Origin: Nodularia sp. LEGE 06071 | GTDB lineage: Bacteria > Cyanobacteriota > Cyanobacteriia > Cyanobacteriales > Nostocaceae | NCBI RefSeq assembly: GCF_015207755.1 | Contig: NZ_JADEWH010000014.1 | Coordinates: 1-64,000 of the forward strand | Direction of reading: 5' to 3' | DNA: 64,000 nt | Shown: positions 51,375-60,290 of the stretch, piece by piece | Layout: every line of letters begins with the position of its first letter | How positions within the stretch are numbered: position 1 is the stretch's first letter | Position numbers and translations under genes: made by a program | Notes under the pieces: generated by a model | What the model saw: the letters and a program-made list of their open reading frames with translations, nothing else | Told to the model about the DNA's origin: nothing | Database searches by the model: none

Positions 51375-53885
51375 ATGAACCATTCCCAGAGAAAACAATC
51401 AAAATTTTATCGTTCATTAATAGCAACAGCATTATTAGCTGGTAGCTTTTTTGAATTTGCTTTACCTGTAATTGCTGAAGGTACAGCCGCCGGTGAAAGC
51501 ATTAGTAACACCGCCACAGCTACCTACGAAGACCCTAATAATCCAGGGGAGACAATCAACTCTACATCTAATACGGTGGTTGTTACTGTAGCAGAAGTAG
51601 CAGGTATTACCGTTGCTGGGTTAGCCGTGAATAATGTCACAAATCCCGGTGAACCCCCTGCGCCCACTAATACTCTCAACTATGAATACACTGTTACTAA
51701 CGTTGGTAACGACCCCACCAGAATTAGGATTCCCAATTCGGCGACTGTGACTGGCCCTGGTACTGCGGGTACTGTACAAGTCAGTGAAAACGGTGGGACA
51801 ACTTGGGTTGATGTTACTGATCCTAACTTTTTAACTAATTCAATTCCAGCCGGTGGTTCCGTGTTAGTCCGGGTTCCCGTGATAGTCAACGCCGGTGCGA
51901 ATCAAGGTGAAGATATTACCGTTCAATTGGGTAATACACCCGCTAACGGTCAGAATTTACTGCGAGATCCCCAGCCTGGTGACGTATATACTGAAGATAA
52001 CCCTGATCCTAGTGCTATTCCTGGTGAGGTAGTTGGACTACCAGTCAATGGTGTTCGAGAAGCTAGTGCTACCCAAACAGCCACTGTGAATGTACCGGAT
52101 AAGCCTTATGCTTTAGCTACAGTCCTGAAGACACGGGGTACTTATACTGATCAAGGAACTCCAGCAATCACAGATGATACATTAAACTATGGTTTGAGTT
52201 TGCGGGTTGAGAACACTGACCCCACCAATAATGGAATTACCCCAACAGCATTAGTGGGGACAACTATCAACCTCAATGGTACAAACCAAACTCACATCTT
52301 AGTTTCTGATGCAATTCCCCTAAATACTCAACTAGCCGCCATCCCCACTGCACCAGCTGGTTGGCAAGTTGTGTATACCACTACTCCTGTGACAACTAAT
52401 GCTAATCAAGCACTGTGGACTACCAGTGATCCTGGTGATTTGAGTACTGTCACTCGGATTGGTTTTATTAATATCCCCGGAACTATCACTTCTGTTGCTC
52501 CTGGTACAACGGTAACTGGGTTCTCATTGCAGGTAAAAGTCAGAGATGCTGTGACTGCACTATCTGTAACGGTGAACAACATTGCCCAATTATTTGGTCA
52601 AACCGACGGTGTGACACCAGTAGACGGCAATGGGGATAGTGTTCCCGATAACCTCGTTTATGACGAATCTGGAGACCAAAATCCCAGCAACTATAATGGT
52701 GTCGGTAGTATTCCACTAGGTTCTACAGACCCCAATGGAGATGGTATTCCTGATACAACTCCGACGATCTCCGATGGCTATATTAACGACCCAGCAGATT
52801 TAACCAACACTGGAACTGATACCAACAATAACAACACTGGTACTGGCCCTAGTGGTGAAGCCAACACCTTTGAAATCAACGCCCCCGCCAATGTTCTCAA
52901 TGGGCCGGATGGTGTACCAGCTGCAGTTGGTCCTACCGATAATAATGACGACTTCACTAATCAATCGGCTGCGGTTCCCGTCGGTCTCGCACCAGGGTCT
53001 ACATTTAACCCAGATGCTGTAGTTTTCACTAACACAGTGCAAAATAATGGTGGTGCTACTGCTCCGATTTCCTTAGTACCCACGCCACCAGCGACTCCTG
53101 GTGATTTACCGACTGGTACAGAAGTCACCATTACAGCTAATGGGGATACGAGAACTTACGTCTGGAATGGTACTGTATTTACTATTGGTGGTAATCCCAT
53201 TGATGACACTTCTGATTACATTACGATTCCTAACGTAGCACCAGGAGCCACCGTAAATTACACTGTTACGGTGAATTTACCTGCTAATACTCCGTTATCT
53301 ACCGATATTGACCGGGGTTTCCCAGTACCCGTTACAGCTTTTGTTGATGATGCTACCCCCGGTGTACAATCTGAACCTCAGAATACTACTATCGACCGTG
53401 TATATACTGGGTTCTTGAAATTGGTGAAAGAATCACGCATTTTACAGGGTGATGTTAATGCTCCAGCAGTACAGGGTACTGATGGCACTTTTAGCACCAC
53501 TCAGAAGCAGCCTGCACCAGGGAACATTATTGAGTACCGAATTACCTACAGCAATATTTCTGATGTTCAAGCTGGTACGGGTAATGTGATTTTGACAGCT
53601 GGCAGTGTGGTAATTGTGGAAGATGGTGTGACTGCGCCGAATAACTGGGCTTTAGATAACGATGGTAATACTGAGATTGATACCAGCAACGTCGTAGGCT
53701 CGGCTCAGGCTTCTTCTGGAATTGGAACGATTAATTTCTTCAATGGTAACCCAGCAACTAATCCGGTCACTACCACTACCACTGGTACAACGGTAAATAC
53801 AGATGTCACTAGGTATACAAATAATGTGGGAACTGTCGTACCCAATGCAGATGGGACGTTTACTTTCCAACGTAGAGTGAACTAA
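51375..53885 (+). CDS. Large secreted DUF11-repeat protein
   Basis: The 836-residue protein has an N-terminal signal peptide (RSLIATALLAGSFFEFALPV, then IAEG) followed by Thr/Asn/Pro/Asp-rich beta domains. Phrases such as ISNTATATYEDPNNPGETIN, LNYEYTVTNVGNDPT, and GNIIEYRITYSNISDVQAGT are typical of DUF11/conserved-repeat surface domains. Cys is essentially absent. No C-terminal anchor is visible. It leads a same-strand series of five secreted-protein genes, so a role in a surface layer or extracellular structure is likely. Confidence 0.8.
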   Translation: MNHSQRKQSKFYRSLIATALLAGSFFEFALPVIAEGTAAGESISNTATATYEDPNNPGETINSTSNTVVVTVAEVAGITVAGLAVNNVTNPGEPPAPTNTLNYEYTVTNVGNDPTRIRIPNSATVTGPGTAGTVQVSENGGTTWVDVTDPNFLTNSIPAGGSVLVRVPVIVNAGANQGEDITVQLGNTPANGQNLLRDPQPGDVYTEDNPDPSAIPGEVVGLPVNGVREASATQTATVNVPDKPYALATVLKTRGTYTDQGTPAITDDTLNYGLSLRVENTDPTNNGITPTALVGTTINLNGTNQTHILVSDAIPLNTQLAAIPTAPAGWQVVYTTTPVTTNANQALWTTSDPGDLSTVTRIGFINIPGTITSVAPGTTVTGFSLQVKVRDAVTALSVTVNNIAQLFGQTDGVTPVDGNGDSVPDNLVYDESGDQNPSNYNGVGSIPLGSTDPNGDGIPDTTPTISDGYINDPADLTNTGTDTNNNNTGTGPSGEANTFEINAPANVLNGPDGVPAAVGPTDNNDDFTNQSAAVPVGLAPGSTFNPDAVVFTNTVQNNGGATAPISLVPTPPATPGDLPTGTEVTITANGDTRTYVWNGTVFTIGGNPIDDTSDYITIPNVAPGATVNYTVTVNLPANTPLSTDIDRGFPVPVTAFVDDATPGVQSEPQNTTIDRVYTGFLKLVKESRILQGDVNAPAVQGTDGTFSTTQKQPAPGNIIEYRITYSNISDVQAGTGNVILTAGSVVIVEDGVTAPNNWALDNDGNTEIDTSNVVGSAQASSGIGTINFFNGNPATNPVTTTTTGTTVNTDVTRYTNNVGTVVPNADGTFTFQRRVN

Positions 53886-53887
53886 CT

Positions 53888-53927
53888 CTTTGTAGAGATG
53901 TAGCAATGCTATGTCTCTACATCTCTT
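53888..53927. repeat. TGTAGAGA-type hairpin after the first DUF11 gene
   Basis: TGTAGAGATGTAGCA and GCTATGTCTCTACA form an imperfect hairpin just after the stop at 53885. It matches the widely dispersed TGTAGAGACGTT hairpin of cyanobacteria. It may attenuate transcription between the first and second genes of the operon. A decayed relative (AGAGATGTTGCATTACTCAA then TCTCTACATC) lies at about 54615-54645. Confidence 0.65.
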
Positions 53928-53960
53928 GGAGGAAATCAAATTACAGCAGTTTTTGAGGGT

Positions 53961-54533
53961 ATGAAAATGAAGCGGATTTCAGTTGTCGGTATCGGTGCGA
54001 TCGCTTTAATTGCCACAGTGCCGTTTGTTGGTAATATACCAGGATTAGGTAAGATTTGGGACTCCAGCAGTGCGATCGCACAAAATGCGGCCAAAGGTCA
54101 AGTACAGTTGCGCTTAGAAGCCGAAAAGCAAGTCATTACCCAGGATCAGCAAGGTAAGCAAGTTAAGCAATGGCAAGCTTTACAAGGTAAAGTCACAGTC
54201 AAACCAGGTGATGTTCTACGTTATACAATAATTGGCGAAAACACCAGCGATCGCCCAGTTAAAAATCTGACTCTCAATCAACCCATTCCTCAAGGTATGG
54301 TATATGTGCCGAAGTCGGCAAAAGCTGATGTCAACAAAAATAGTAAAATCACTTACAGCATTGATGGCGGACGTAACTTTGTTGAAAACCCCACAGTCAA
54401 AGTTACCTTACCTAATGGGAATGTAGAAAATCAGCCAGCACCAGCCAGCGCTTACACTCATATCCGCTTATATTTACCCGTGGTAGATGGTAAAACCACA
54501 GTCCAAGCCAATTATCAGGTGCAAGTGCGCTAA
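53961..54533 (+). CDS. Small secreted single-domain DUF11 protein
   Basis: The 190-residue protein has a signal peptide-like start (RISVVGIGAIALIATVPFVG, later SAIAQ) and one DUF11 domain. The domain reads VTVKPGDVLRYTIIGENTSD, then KNLTLNQPIPQGMVYVPKSA and ITYSIDGGRNFV. It is a compact version of the repeats in its neighbours and may be a building block or chaperone-like partner. It lies 75 bases after the first gene. Confidence 0.8.
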   Translation: MKMKRISVVGIGAIALIATVPFVGNIPGLGKIWDSSSAIAQNAAKGQVQLRLEAEKQVITQDQQGKQVKQWQALQGKVTVKPGDVLRYTIIGENTSDRPVKNLTLNQPIPQGMVYVPKSAKADVNKNSKITYSIDGGRNFVENPTVKVTLPNGNVENQPAPASAYTHIRLYLPVVDGKTTVQANYQVQVR

Positions 54534-54869
54534 TTGTTGGGTAATTTATTGAGGGTAAATTTGGTGTGACTATTTCTGCCTATAAAACCGATTTAATGTC
54601 AAGCCAAATTCTGGGAGAGATGTTGCATTACTCAATCTCTACATCCCTCTATTTACCGAAAGATTTTGGATTTTAGATTTTGGATTGGGAATTTCGGTAC
54701 AAGCCCCGCTCCTTCAGGGCGGAATTAATCCAAAATACTCGCTGCGCTGTGTACGCTTCGCTAACGCCAATCTAAAATCCTCAAGCTCCACACTTTAGGG
54801 TGGAGTAAATCCAAAATCCCAAATTGATTTACCCACATCCTACTAGGTTCCTGAGAGGAGAAATATTTA
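54534..54869. repeat. Repeat-rich spacer inside the DUF11 locus
   Basis: These 336 bases have no gene. They contain GATTTTGGATTTTAGATTTT-type repeats, a hairpin AGCCCCGCTCCTTCAGGGCGG near 54702, a GCTTCGCTAACGCC motif near 54755, and AGCTCCACACTTTAGGGTGG followed by AGT near 54783. The two hairpins resemble right-end hairpins of IS200/IS605-type elements, but no transposase is present. A GAGAGGAG ribosome binding site (54853-54860) serves the GTG start at 54870. Confidence 0.55.
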
Positions 54870-56414
54870 GTGAATCGGTTGTCCAAGGGAAAAAAAAAGT
54901 TTTTTAATTACAGATGGTTGCAAAAGTTAACCGCAACTTTTTTCATAGGAGGTATATTGTACAGTTCTATATATGTCACAGCCGCCGAATCTGACAATTT
55001 AGGAGCGCTGCCAACTATTAATAATCAAGCTCGTTATACTTATACAGTCCCTGGGAGCGATCTGAAATTTGAAGGCACTTCTACCCAGATAGATACAAAT
55101 ACTCTCAGCATTCCATTAATTGACCCCTTCGGCAGAATTTTAGGTTGCAGTGGGGAACTTTTACCAGATTATACAGATTTTTCTGTTGGTGTTTATGAAC
55201 TAGATCCTAACGATCCCACAGAAACAGAATTAGGTGAATTAGTTACCCTAACCCGCACAGAATTACCTGATATTCCTAATAACAATGTTCCGGCTGGATT
55301 ACAACCAAATATTCAGAATATTAATCCCTATTTCTTAAATAATCAAGAGCCACGTGGTACTTATAACTTTTTATTAGATCCGAATATTGGTCAAACTGAC
55401 CCCGGAAAAACCTATATTTTTGTGGTTAATCCCCCGAATAACTCTATTTATCAGCAACGACGCATCAGAATTAAAATATTAGAAAATAATGGGGATACTA
55501 ATAACAATGTTATTCGATATGTAGCGACTTCTTTAGATGGTGAACCCATCACTACCACAGGCGATACTAGCTTTACAGATACGGTGGTTGTTGTCCCCAA
55601 TGCCGAAACTGTCGGACTGGATTTATTAGCCTTTCGCTTCACCACGGGGATGTGTCAAACCAATCAGTTGCAGATTCTCAAAACAGGCGATCGCGCTACA
55701 GCAGAACCCGGAGATACAGCCATTTATCGGATTTCGCTTCGCAATCAAAGTGATGCAGCTTTGACCAATTTAATTGTGACTGATAATTTACCTCTAGGAT
55801 TCAGATTTTTACCCACATCAGTCAGAGGAGAAATCGACCGTCAGCTAGTAGAAATCACTACTTCACACAACGGGTCTAGCATCACATTCAATCCCCAAAC
55901 TACCATTCCCATCGGCAAAATCTTAAATATAGTCTACGCCGTACAACTAACTCCCGATGCTGTGCGGGGTAGTGGTCGAAATAGTGCCATTGTGAATGCA
56001 CAACGAGTTGATAACAATTTTACGATCAAAGATGGTCCAGTTACCCATTACTTAAGAATCCGCCCAGGAATTACCTCAGATTCCGGGACAATTATCGGAC
56101 GGGTTTTTGTAGATAAAAACTTTGATGGTGAACAACAGCCCGGAGAACTTGGTGTTGCCGATGCAGTAGTGATTTTACAAAATGGCAACCGCATTACTAC
56201 TGATGTAAACGGCTTATTTTCCGTAGCCAATATGTTACCCGGAAGCCATACAGGAGTCTTAGACCTCAGTAGTGTACCTGGTTATACCTTGGCTCCCAAT
56301 CAAAAATTCCGCGAACGCAATAGCCAATCTCGCTTAGTACGTTTAGAGCCTGGTGGTTTGGTGCGGATGAACTTCGCAGTTACCCCCAGTCTCCAGGAGC
56401 AAGTCGAGAAATGA
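54870..56414 (+). CDS. Secreted DUF11 protein with SdrD-B-like C-terminal domain
   Basis: The 514-residue protein starts at GTG 54870, supported by GAGAGGAG ten bases upstream. A signal sequence (KLTATFFIGGILYSSIYVTA) is followed by a beta-rich N-terminal domain. Next comes a DUF11 domain (EPGDTAIYRISLRNQSDAAL), and a Cna-B/SdrD-like domain (IIGRVFVDKNFDGEQQPGEL, DVNGLFSVANMLPGSHTGVL). Its stop overlaps the start of the barrel gene by four bases, so translation is coupled and the two products probably work together. Confidence 0.82.
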   Translation: MNRLSKGKKKFFNYRWLQKLTATFFIGGILYSSIYVTAAESDNLGALPTINNQARYTYTVPGSDLKFEGTSTQIDTNTLSIPLIDPFGRILGCSGELLPDYTDFSVGVYELDPNDPTETELGELVTLTRTELPDIPNNNVPAGLQPNIQNINPYFLNNQEPRGTYNFLLDPNIGQTDPGKTYIFVVNPPNNSIYQQRRIRIKILENNGDTNNNVIRYVATSLDGEPITTTGDTSFTDTVVVVPNAETVGLDLLAFRFTTGMCQTNQLQILKTGDRATAEPGDTAIYRISLRNQSDAALTNLIVTDNLPLGFRFLPTSVRGEIDRQLVEITTSHNGSSITFNPQTTIPIGKILNIVYAVQLTPDAVRGSGRNSAIVNAQRVDNNFTIKDGPVTHYLRIRPGITSDSGTIIGRVFVDKNFDGEQQPGELGVADAVVILQNGNRITTDVNGLFSVANMLPGSHTGVLDLSSVPGYTLAPNQKFRERNSQSRLVRLEPGGLVRMNFAVTPSLQEQVEK

Positions 56415-59400
56415 AAGCCATAGCACCAGGAAATACTTTAAATTTGAAGTTGATGGCAGCCATGGCCGGAGCTATCAGCATGATATTATATCCGGCGATC
56501 GCTAATGCCGCAGCGCCAGAAAACTCCGATTCTTCTCTTAACTTCGAGGGGACTGGGGAGCAGGAATTGGGGACTGGGGATTCCTTATCATCTGAAATCA
56601 CCAAACCGCAACCCACAAAAAACCCGAAATTCCGGGAAAAGTTGCGTCAAATAGCCAAGTTAAAAGCCGAGAGTCAAACATCATCTTTATCCACCCCTCC
56701 CACAGAAATTCCATCGTTTCAACCAGCAACTGACCGAAGAGGCAGAGGGGAAGGGGGCAGGGAGCAGGGGGAACAAGCCCGAACTCTCTGCGCGGAGCAA
56801 AGCGAAGCCGAGGTACTCTTAAGCGCCCCATTACAAGCGACCTCTGGGTCTTCTCCCTTGCTCCCTGCTCCCTGCTCCCCTGCTTATTTTGACAACCCAC
56901 TACCCAAAGGTTTACTGCAACTAGCACAGACACCAGAAGAAGCGCCTATTGTCAAGATTCTCACTCCCACTGCCGATACAATTGCAGATGTACCAGCTAG
57001 TACGGTAATTTTACAATTTCCGGTAGGTAAAGACATCGAACTGCGTGTCAATGGCCTGTTGGCAGACCGGACTTTAATTGGGAGAACAGAAACCAATGAC
57101 AAGACCAACTTAGTAACGCAGACATGGTATGGTGTCTCCCTCAAAGAAGGGATAAATCAAATCTCTGCACAAATAGTAGGTGAGACAGAAGCGCCGGTAA
57201 CAGTCCAGGTGACAGTGCGGGGAGCGCCCACCCAACTGAAAGTGGAAACCCTGGAAGCCGCTATCCCTGCGGATGGCCGTTCCGTCGCCACAATTAGAGG
57301 TGAACTGATTGATGAAAATGGCAATCGCTCGAATCGCAATGCTGTTGTCACTCTCATCCCTACAGCTGGTGAGTTTGTCAGCGCCGATTTCAAACCCGAC
57401 GAACCCGGATTTCAAGTTGAGGCTAAGGGGGGACAATTTACAGCCCAATTGCGATCGCCTTTACAAGCTCAAACAGTGCGTATCCGCGCGATTTCTAATA
57501 ACTTAGAAGCCTTTACTCAATTACAATTCCAAACAGCTTTGCGCTCTAGTTTGGTAACTGGGGTAATTGATGTCCGTTTTGGAGGTAGAAGTACTAATTT
57601 TTACAGTAGATTTCGAGATTTCCTGCCCCCAGACAAAGACAATAATAGCCAATTAGATGTGCGTTCTGCCGTATTTGCTACGGGAAAAGTCGGAGATTGG
57701 TTGTTTACAGGTGCTTATGACAGTCAGCGGAATCTCAACGAAGACTGTAACTGTGATACGCGACTATTTCGGAACGATCAATTTCGGGAGCAAAACTATC
57801 CGGTTTACGGTGATAGTTCTACTGTTCACGTCCTGACTCCTTCCAGTGACAGCTTATATCTGCGGTTCGAGCGTTCGAGCCAAATTCCCGGAACATCCCC
57901 CGATTATGCCATGTGGGGAGACTACAACACAGAAGAATTTGCGCGTCAGTCACAGCAATATACAGCCCTGACGCGACAACTGCACGGTTTTAAAACTAAT
58001 TACAACTTCGGCGACTTTCAATTTACGGGTTTCTACGGTAATAACGTCCAGAGCTTTCAACGAGATGCGATCGCCCCTGATGGTACTAGCGGTTTTTACT
58101 TCCTTTCTCGGCGGCTATTAGTTCCCGGTAGTGAAAACGTCTTTTTGGAATTAGAAGAATTGAATCGTCCCGGAACCGTGGTAGAACGTCAACAGCTCAA
58201 CCGCGGCCCAGATTATGAAATTGATTACGATCGCGGCACAATTTTATTCCGGGAACCCATTCTGCGTACAGATATCAGTAACAACGGAGAAGTTTTAGTT
58301 CGCCGCATCGTCACCAGTTACCAATATGAGAGTCAAGACACCAACAGCAATATCGCTGCTGGACGTTTGCAATACAACTTATCTCGCATCATTAACCAAG
58401 AAAGTTGGTTAGCTGCAACTTACATCCGGGAAAATCAAGGAGTGCGCGGCTTTGAACTGTATGGTGCAGATGCGATGATTTCTCTCGGTTCAAACCGGAA
58501 ATTAATGGCAGAATATGCCCATTCCACCAATGATTCCGACTTAATGGGATTGGTAAATGGTCAAGCTTATCGTTTAGAAGCCCAAGGCGAGATTTTTAAT
58601 GGTCTTCAAGGTCGGGGATATTATCGCTTTGCTGATACCGGTTTTGCCAATAATGCCACAATTAGTTTCGTTCCCGGACAAACTCGTTATGGAGCGCAAT
58701 TAATAGGTAAATTAACTTCTACCACTAATCTGAGGGTACAATACGACCACGAAGATAATTTTGGCATTGCCCCACAGCCTTTAGATACCTTCGAAGAATT
58801 ATTTGCACCAGGTTCGACAGCAATTCCCGGTAGCAAAGTTGATAATTCCCTCACCACAATTACCGCCGGGATACAGCAACAACTGGGTAGTGCTACTGTC
58901 AACTTCGATTGGATTCATCGGGATCGAGAAGACCGCATTGCTACCGACTCCTTAACCAGTAAATCCGACCAATTGCGTTCGCGTCTCAGCCTTCCTATTG
59001 CCGAAAACCTCACTTTCTTAGCCCAAAATGAACTAACCATATCCAATCAAACAGACACAGTTTATCCAGACCGTAGCATCTTAGGGATCAATTGGGCAGC
59101 AATACCCGGAATTAATATTAGTCTGTCTCAACAGTTTTATAGTGGTGGTCAATTTGACGGTAACTCCATTACCAATTTGAGTGTCAACGGCGAACACAAA
59201 CTAAGTCCAGATACCAGCATTACCGGACGTTACTCAATTTTAGGTGGTGCGAACCAAATTACCACCCAAGGCGCAGTCGGTCTAAAAAACCGTTGGACAA
59301 TTGCCCCTGGTTTGCGGTTAAATGTAGCTTACGAACACGTATTTGGCGAATTTCTGGGAACCACCGGCGCAGGACAACAATTTCTTCAACCCTTCGCCAT

Positions 59401-60286
59401 CGGTCAAAGTGCTGCCTCTCTTGGCTTCACAGGTGGTGATAGTTACAGTGTCGGCTTGGAATATACAGATAACCCCAACTATAAAGCCAGCGCCCGTTAT
59501 GAACATCGTAGTTCTGGCAGTGGAAATAATACCGTAATTTCCGCTGGAGTTACTGGTAAAGTTTCATCATCTCTCACCGCCTTAGTCCGTTATCAACAAG
59601 CCAGTTCCGCCAACCAAAGATTAATAGGATTAGGAGATACAGCCAGTCTCAGAGTAGGTTTAGCCTACCGCGACCCCAAAAATGATAAATTTAACGCCTT
59701 ATTGCGTTATGAATACCGCAAAAATCCCGCAACCATTCCCGAAACCATATTTTTAGGGACTGGTACAGGTTCTCAAGATCATACCTTTGCCGCCGAAGCT
59801 ATTTACGCCCCCAATTGGCAATGGGAATTTTACGGTAAATACGCCCTTCGTAACAGCACCTCGTACTTAGCTAACGATTTAGCCGGCACAAGCACAGTAA
59901 ATCTGGGACAATTACGGGCTACCTATCGCCTGGGATACAGCATGGATTTAGTCACAGAAGCTCGTGTAATTCATCAATCTAACTATACAGAAACCGGGTT
60001 TGTTGTGGAAACTGGCTACTATCTCACCCCTAACCTGCGACTAGCCGCCGGCTATGTTTTGGGTAAAGTTGACGATCGCGATTTTTCTGGGACACGTTCC
60101 GGCGGTGGTCCCTATGTAGGTATAACGGTGAAACTCAACGAATTATTTGACGGCTTTGGCTTACAAAAAATTCCCCCACCCCAGCCACAAGCATCGATGG
60201 TCAAAACCTTAGTCAATCGACTCAAGGACACAAAAACCACCAACGCTGTCATCACAACCTTAGTCGAACAGCTTAAAAGGAGATAG
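56411..60286 (+). CDS. Large outer-membrane beta-barrel candidate with Ig-like domain
   Basis: The 1291-residue protein has a signal peptide (KLMAAMAGAISMILYPAIAN), then a low-complexity region carrying a repeat-derived insert (residues about 110-158). An invasin-type Ig-like domain (PADGRSVATIRGELIDENGN) lies at about 285-375. A long C-terminal part follows with alternating hydrophobic strands, many Tyr/Arg and motifs GPDYEIDYDRGTILFREPI and GPYVGITVKLNELF. This fits a very large outer-membrane barrel. Overlap with the upstream gene and a 4-base gap to the next suggest it anchors or secretes the DUF11 proteins. The family is not recognised. Confidence 0.75.
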   Translation: MKAIAPGNTLNLKLMAAMAGAISMILYPAIANAAAPENSDSSLNFEGTGEQELGTGDSLSSEITKPQPTKNPKFREKLRQIAKLKAESQTSSLSTPPTEIPSFQPATDRRGRGEGGREQGEQARTLCAEQSEAEVLLSAPLQATSGSSPLLPAPCSPAYFDNPLPKGLLQLAQTPEEAPIVKILTPTADTIADVPASTVILQFPVGKDIELRVNGLLADRTLIGRTETNDKTNLVTQTWYGVSLKEGINQISAQIVGETEAPVTVQVTVRGAPTQLKVETLEAAIPADGRSVATIRGELIDENGNRSNRNAVVTLIPTAGEFVSADFKPDEPGFQVEAKGGQFTAQLRSPLQAQTVRIRAISNNLEAFTQLQFQTALRSSLVTGVIDVRFGGRSTNFYSRFRDFLPPDKDNNSQLDVRSAVFATGKVGDWLFTGAYDSQRNLNEDCNCDTRLFRNDQFREQNYPVYGDSSTVHVLTPSSDSLYLRFERSSQIPGTSPDYAMWGDYNTEEFARQSQQYTALTRQLHGFKTNYNFGDFQFTGFYGNNVQSFQRDAIAPDGTSGFYFLSRRLLVPGSENVFLELEELNRPGTVVERQQLNRGPDYEIDYDRGTILFREPILRTDISNNGEVLVRRIVTSYQYESQDTNSNIAAGRLQYNLSRIINQESWLAATYIRENQGVRGFELYGADAMISLGSNRKLMAEYAHSTNDSDLMGLVNGQAYRLEAQGEIFNGLQGRGYYRFADTGFANNATISFVPGQTRYGAQLIGKLTSTTNLRVQYDHEDNFGIAPQPLDTFEELFAPGSTAIPGSKVDNSLTTITAGIQQQLGSATVNFDWIHRDREDRIATDSLTSKSDQLRSRLSLPIAENLTFLAQNELTISNQTDTVYPDRSILGINWAAIPGINISLSQQFYSGGQFDGNSITNLSVNGEHKLSPDTSITGRYSILGGANQITTQGAVGLKNRWTIAPGLRLNVAYEHVFGEFLGTTGAGQQFLQPFAIGQSAASLGFTGGDSYSVGLEYTDNPNYKASARYEHRSSGSGNNTVISAGVTGKVSSSLTALVRYQQASSANQRLIGLGDTASLRVGLAYRDPKNDKFNALLRYEYRKNPATIPETIFLGTGTGSQDHTFAAEAIYAPNWQWEFYGKYALRNSTSYLANDLAGTSTVNLGQLRATYRLGYSMDLVTEARVIHQSNYTETGFVVETGYYLTPNLRLAAGYVLGKVDDRDFSGTRSGGGPYVGITVKLNELFDGFGLQKIPPPQPQASMVKTLVNRLKDTKTTNAVITTLVEQLKRR
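56742..56885. repeat. Dispersed repeat inserted in frame in the barrel gene
   Basis: GGGGGCAGGGAGCAGGG at the left is mirrored by CCCTGCTCCCTGCTCCCC at the right, around CTGCGCGGAGCAAAGCGAAG and TTACAAGCGACCTCTGGGTC. Such G-rich/C-rich bracketed repeats are normally intergenic in filamentous cyanobacteria. Here the frame is kept, adding about 48 low-complexity residues. A shorter GGGGACTGGGGA-type tract at about 56549-56582 also lies inside the gene. Confidence 0.7.
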
Positions 60287-60290
60287 GGGA

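Noticed and set aside
56411-60286. Assignment of the barrel protein as a TonB-dependent receptor or SprA-type translocon
   Set aside because: No plug domain, TonB box or definite SprA signature was recognised, so only a general barrel call is made.
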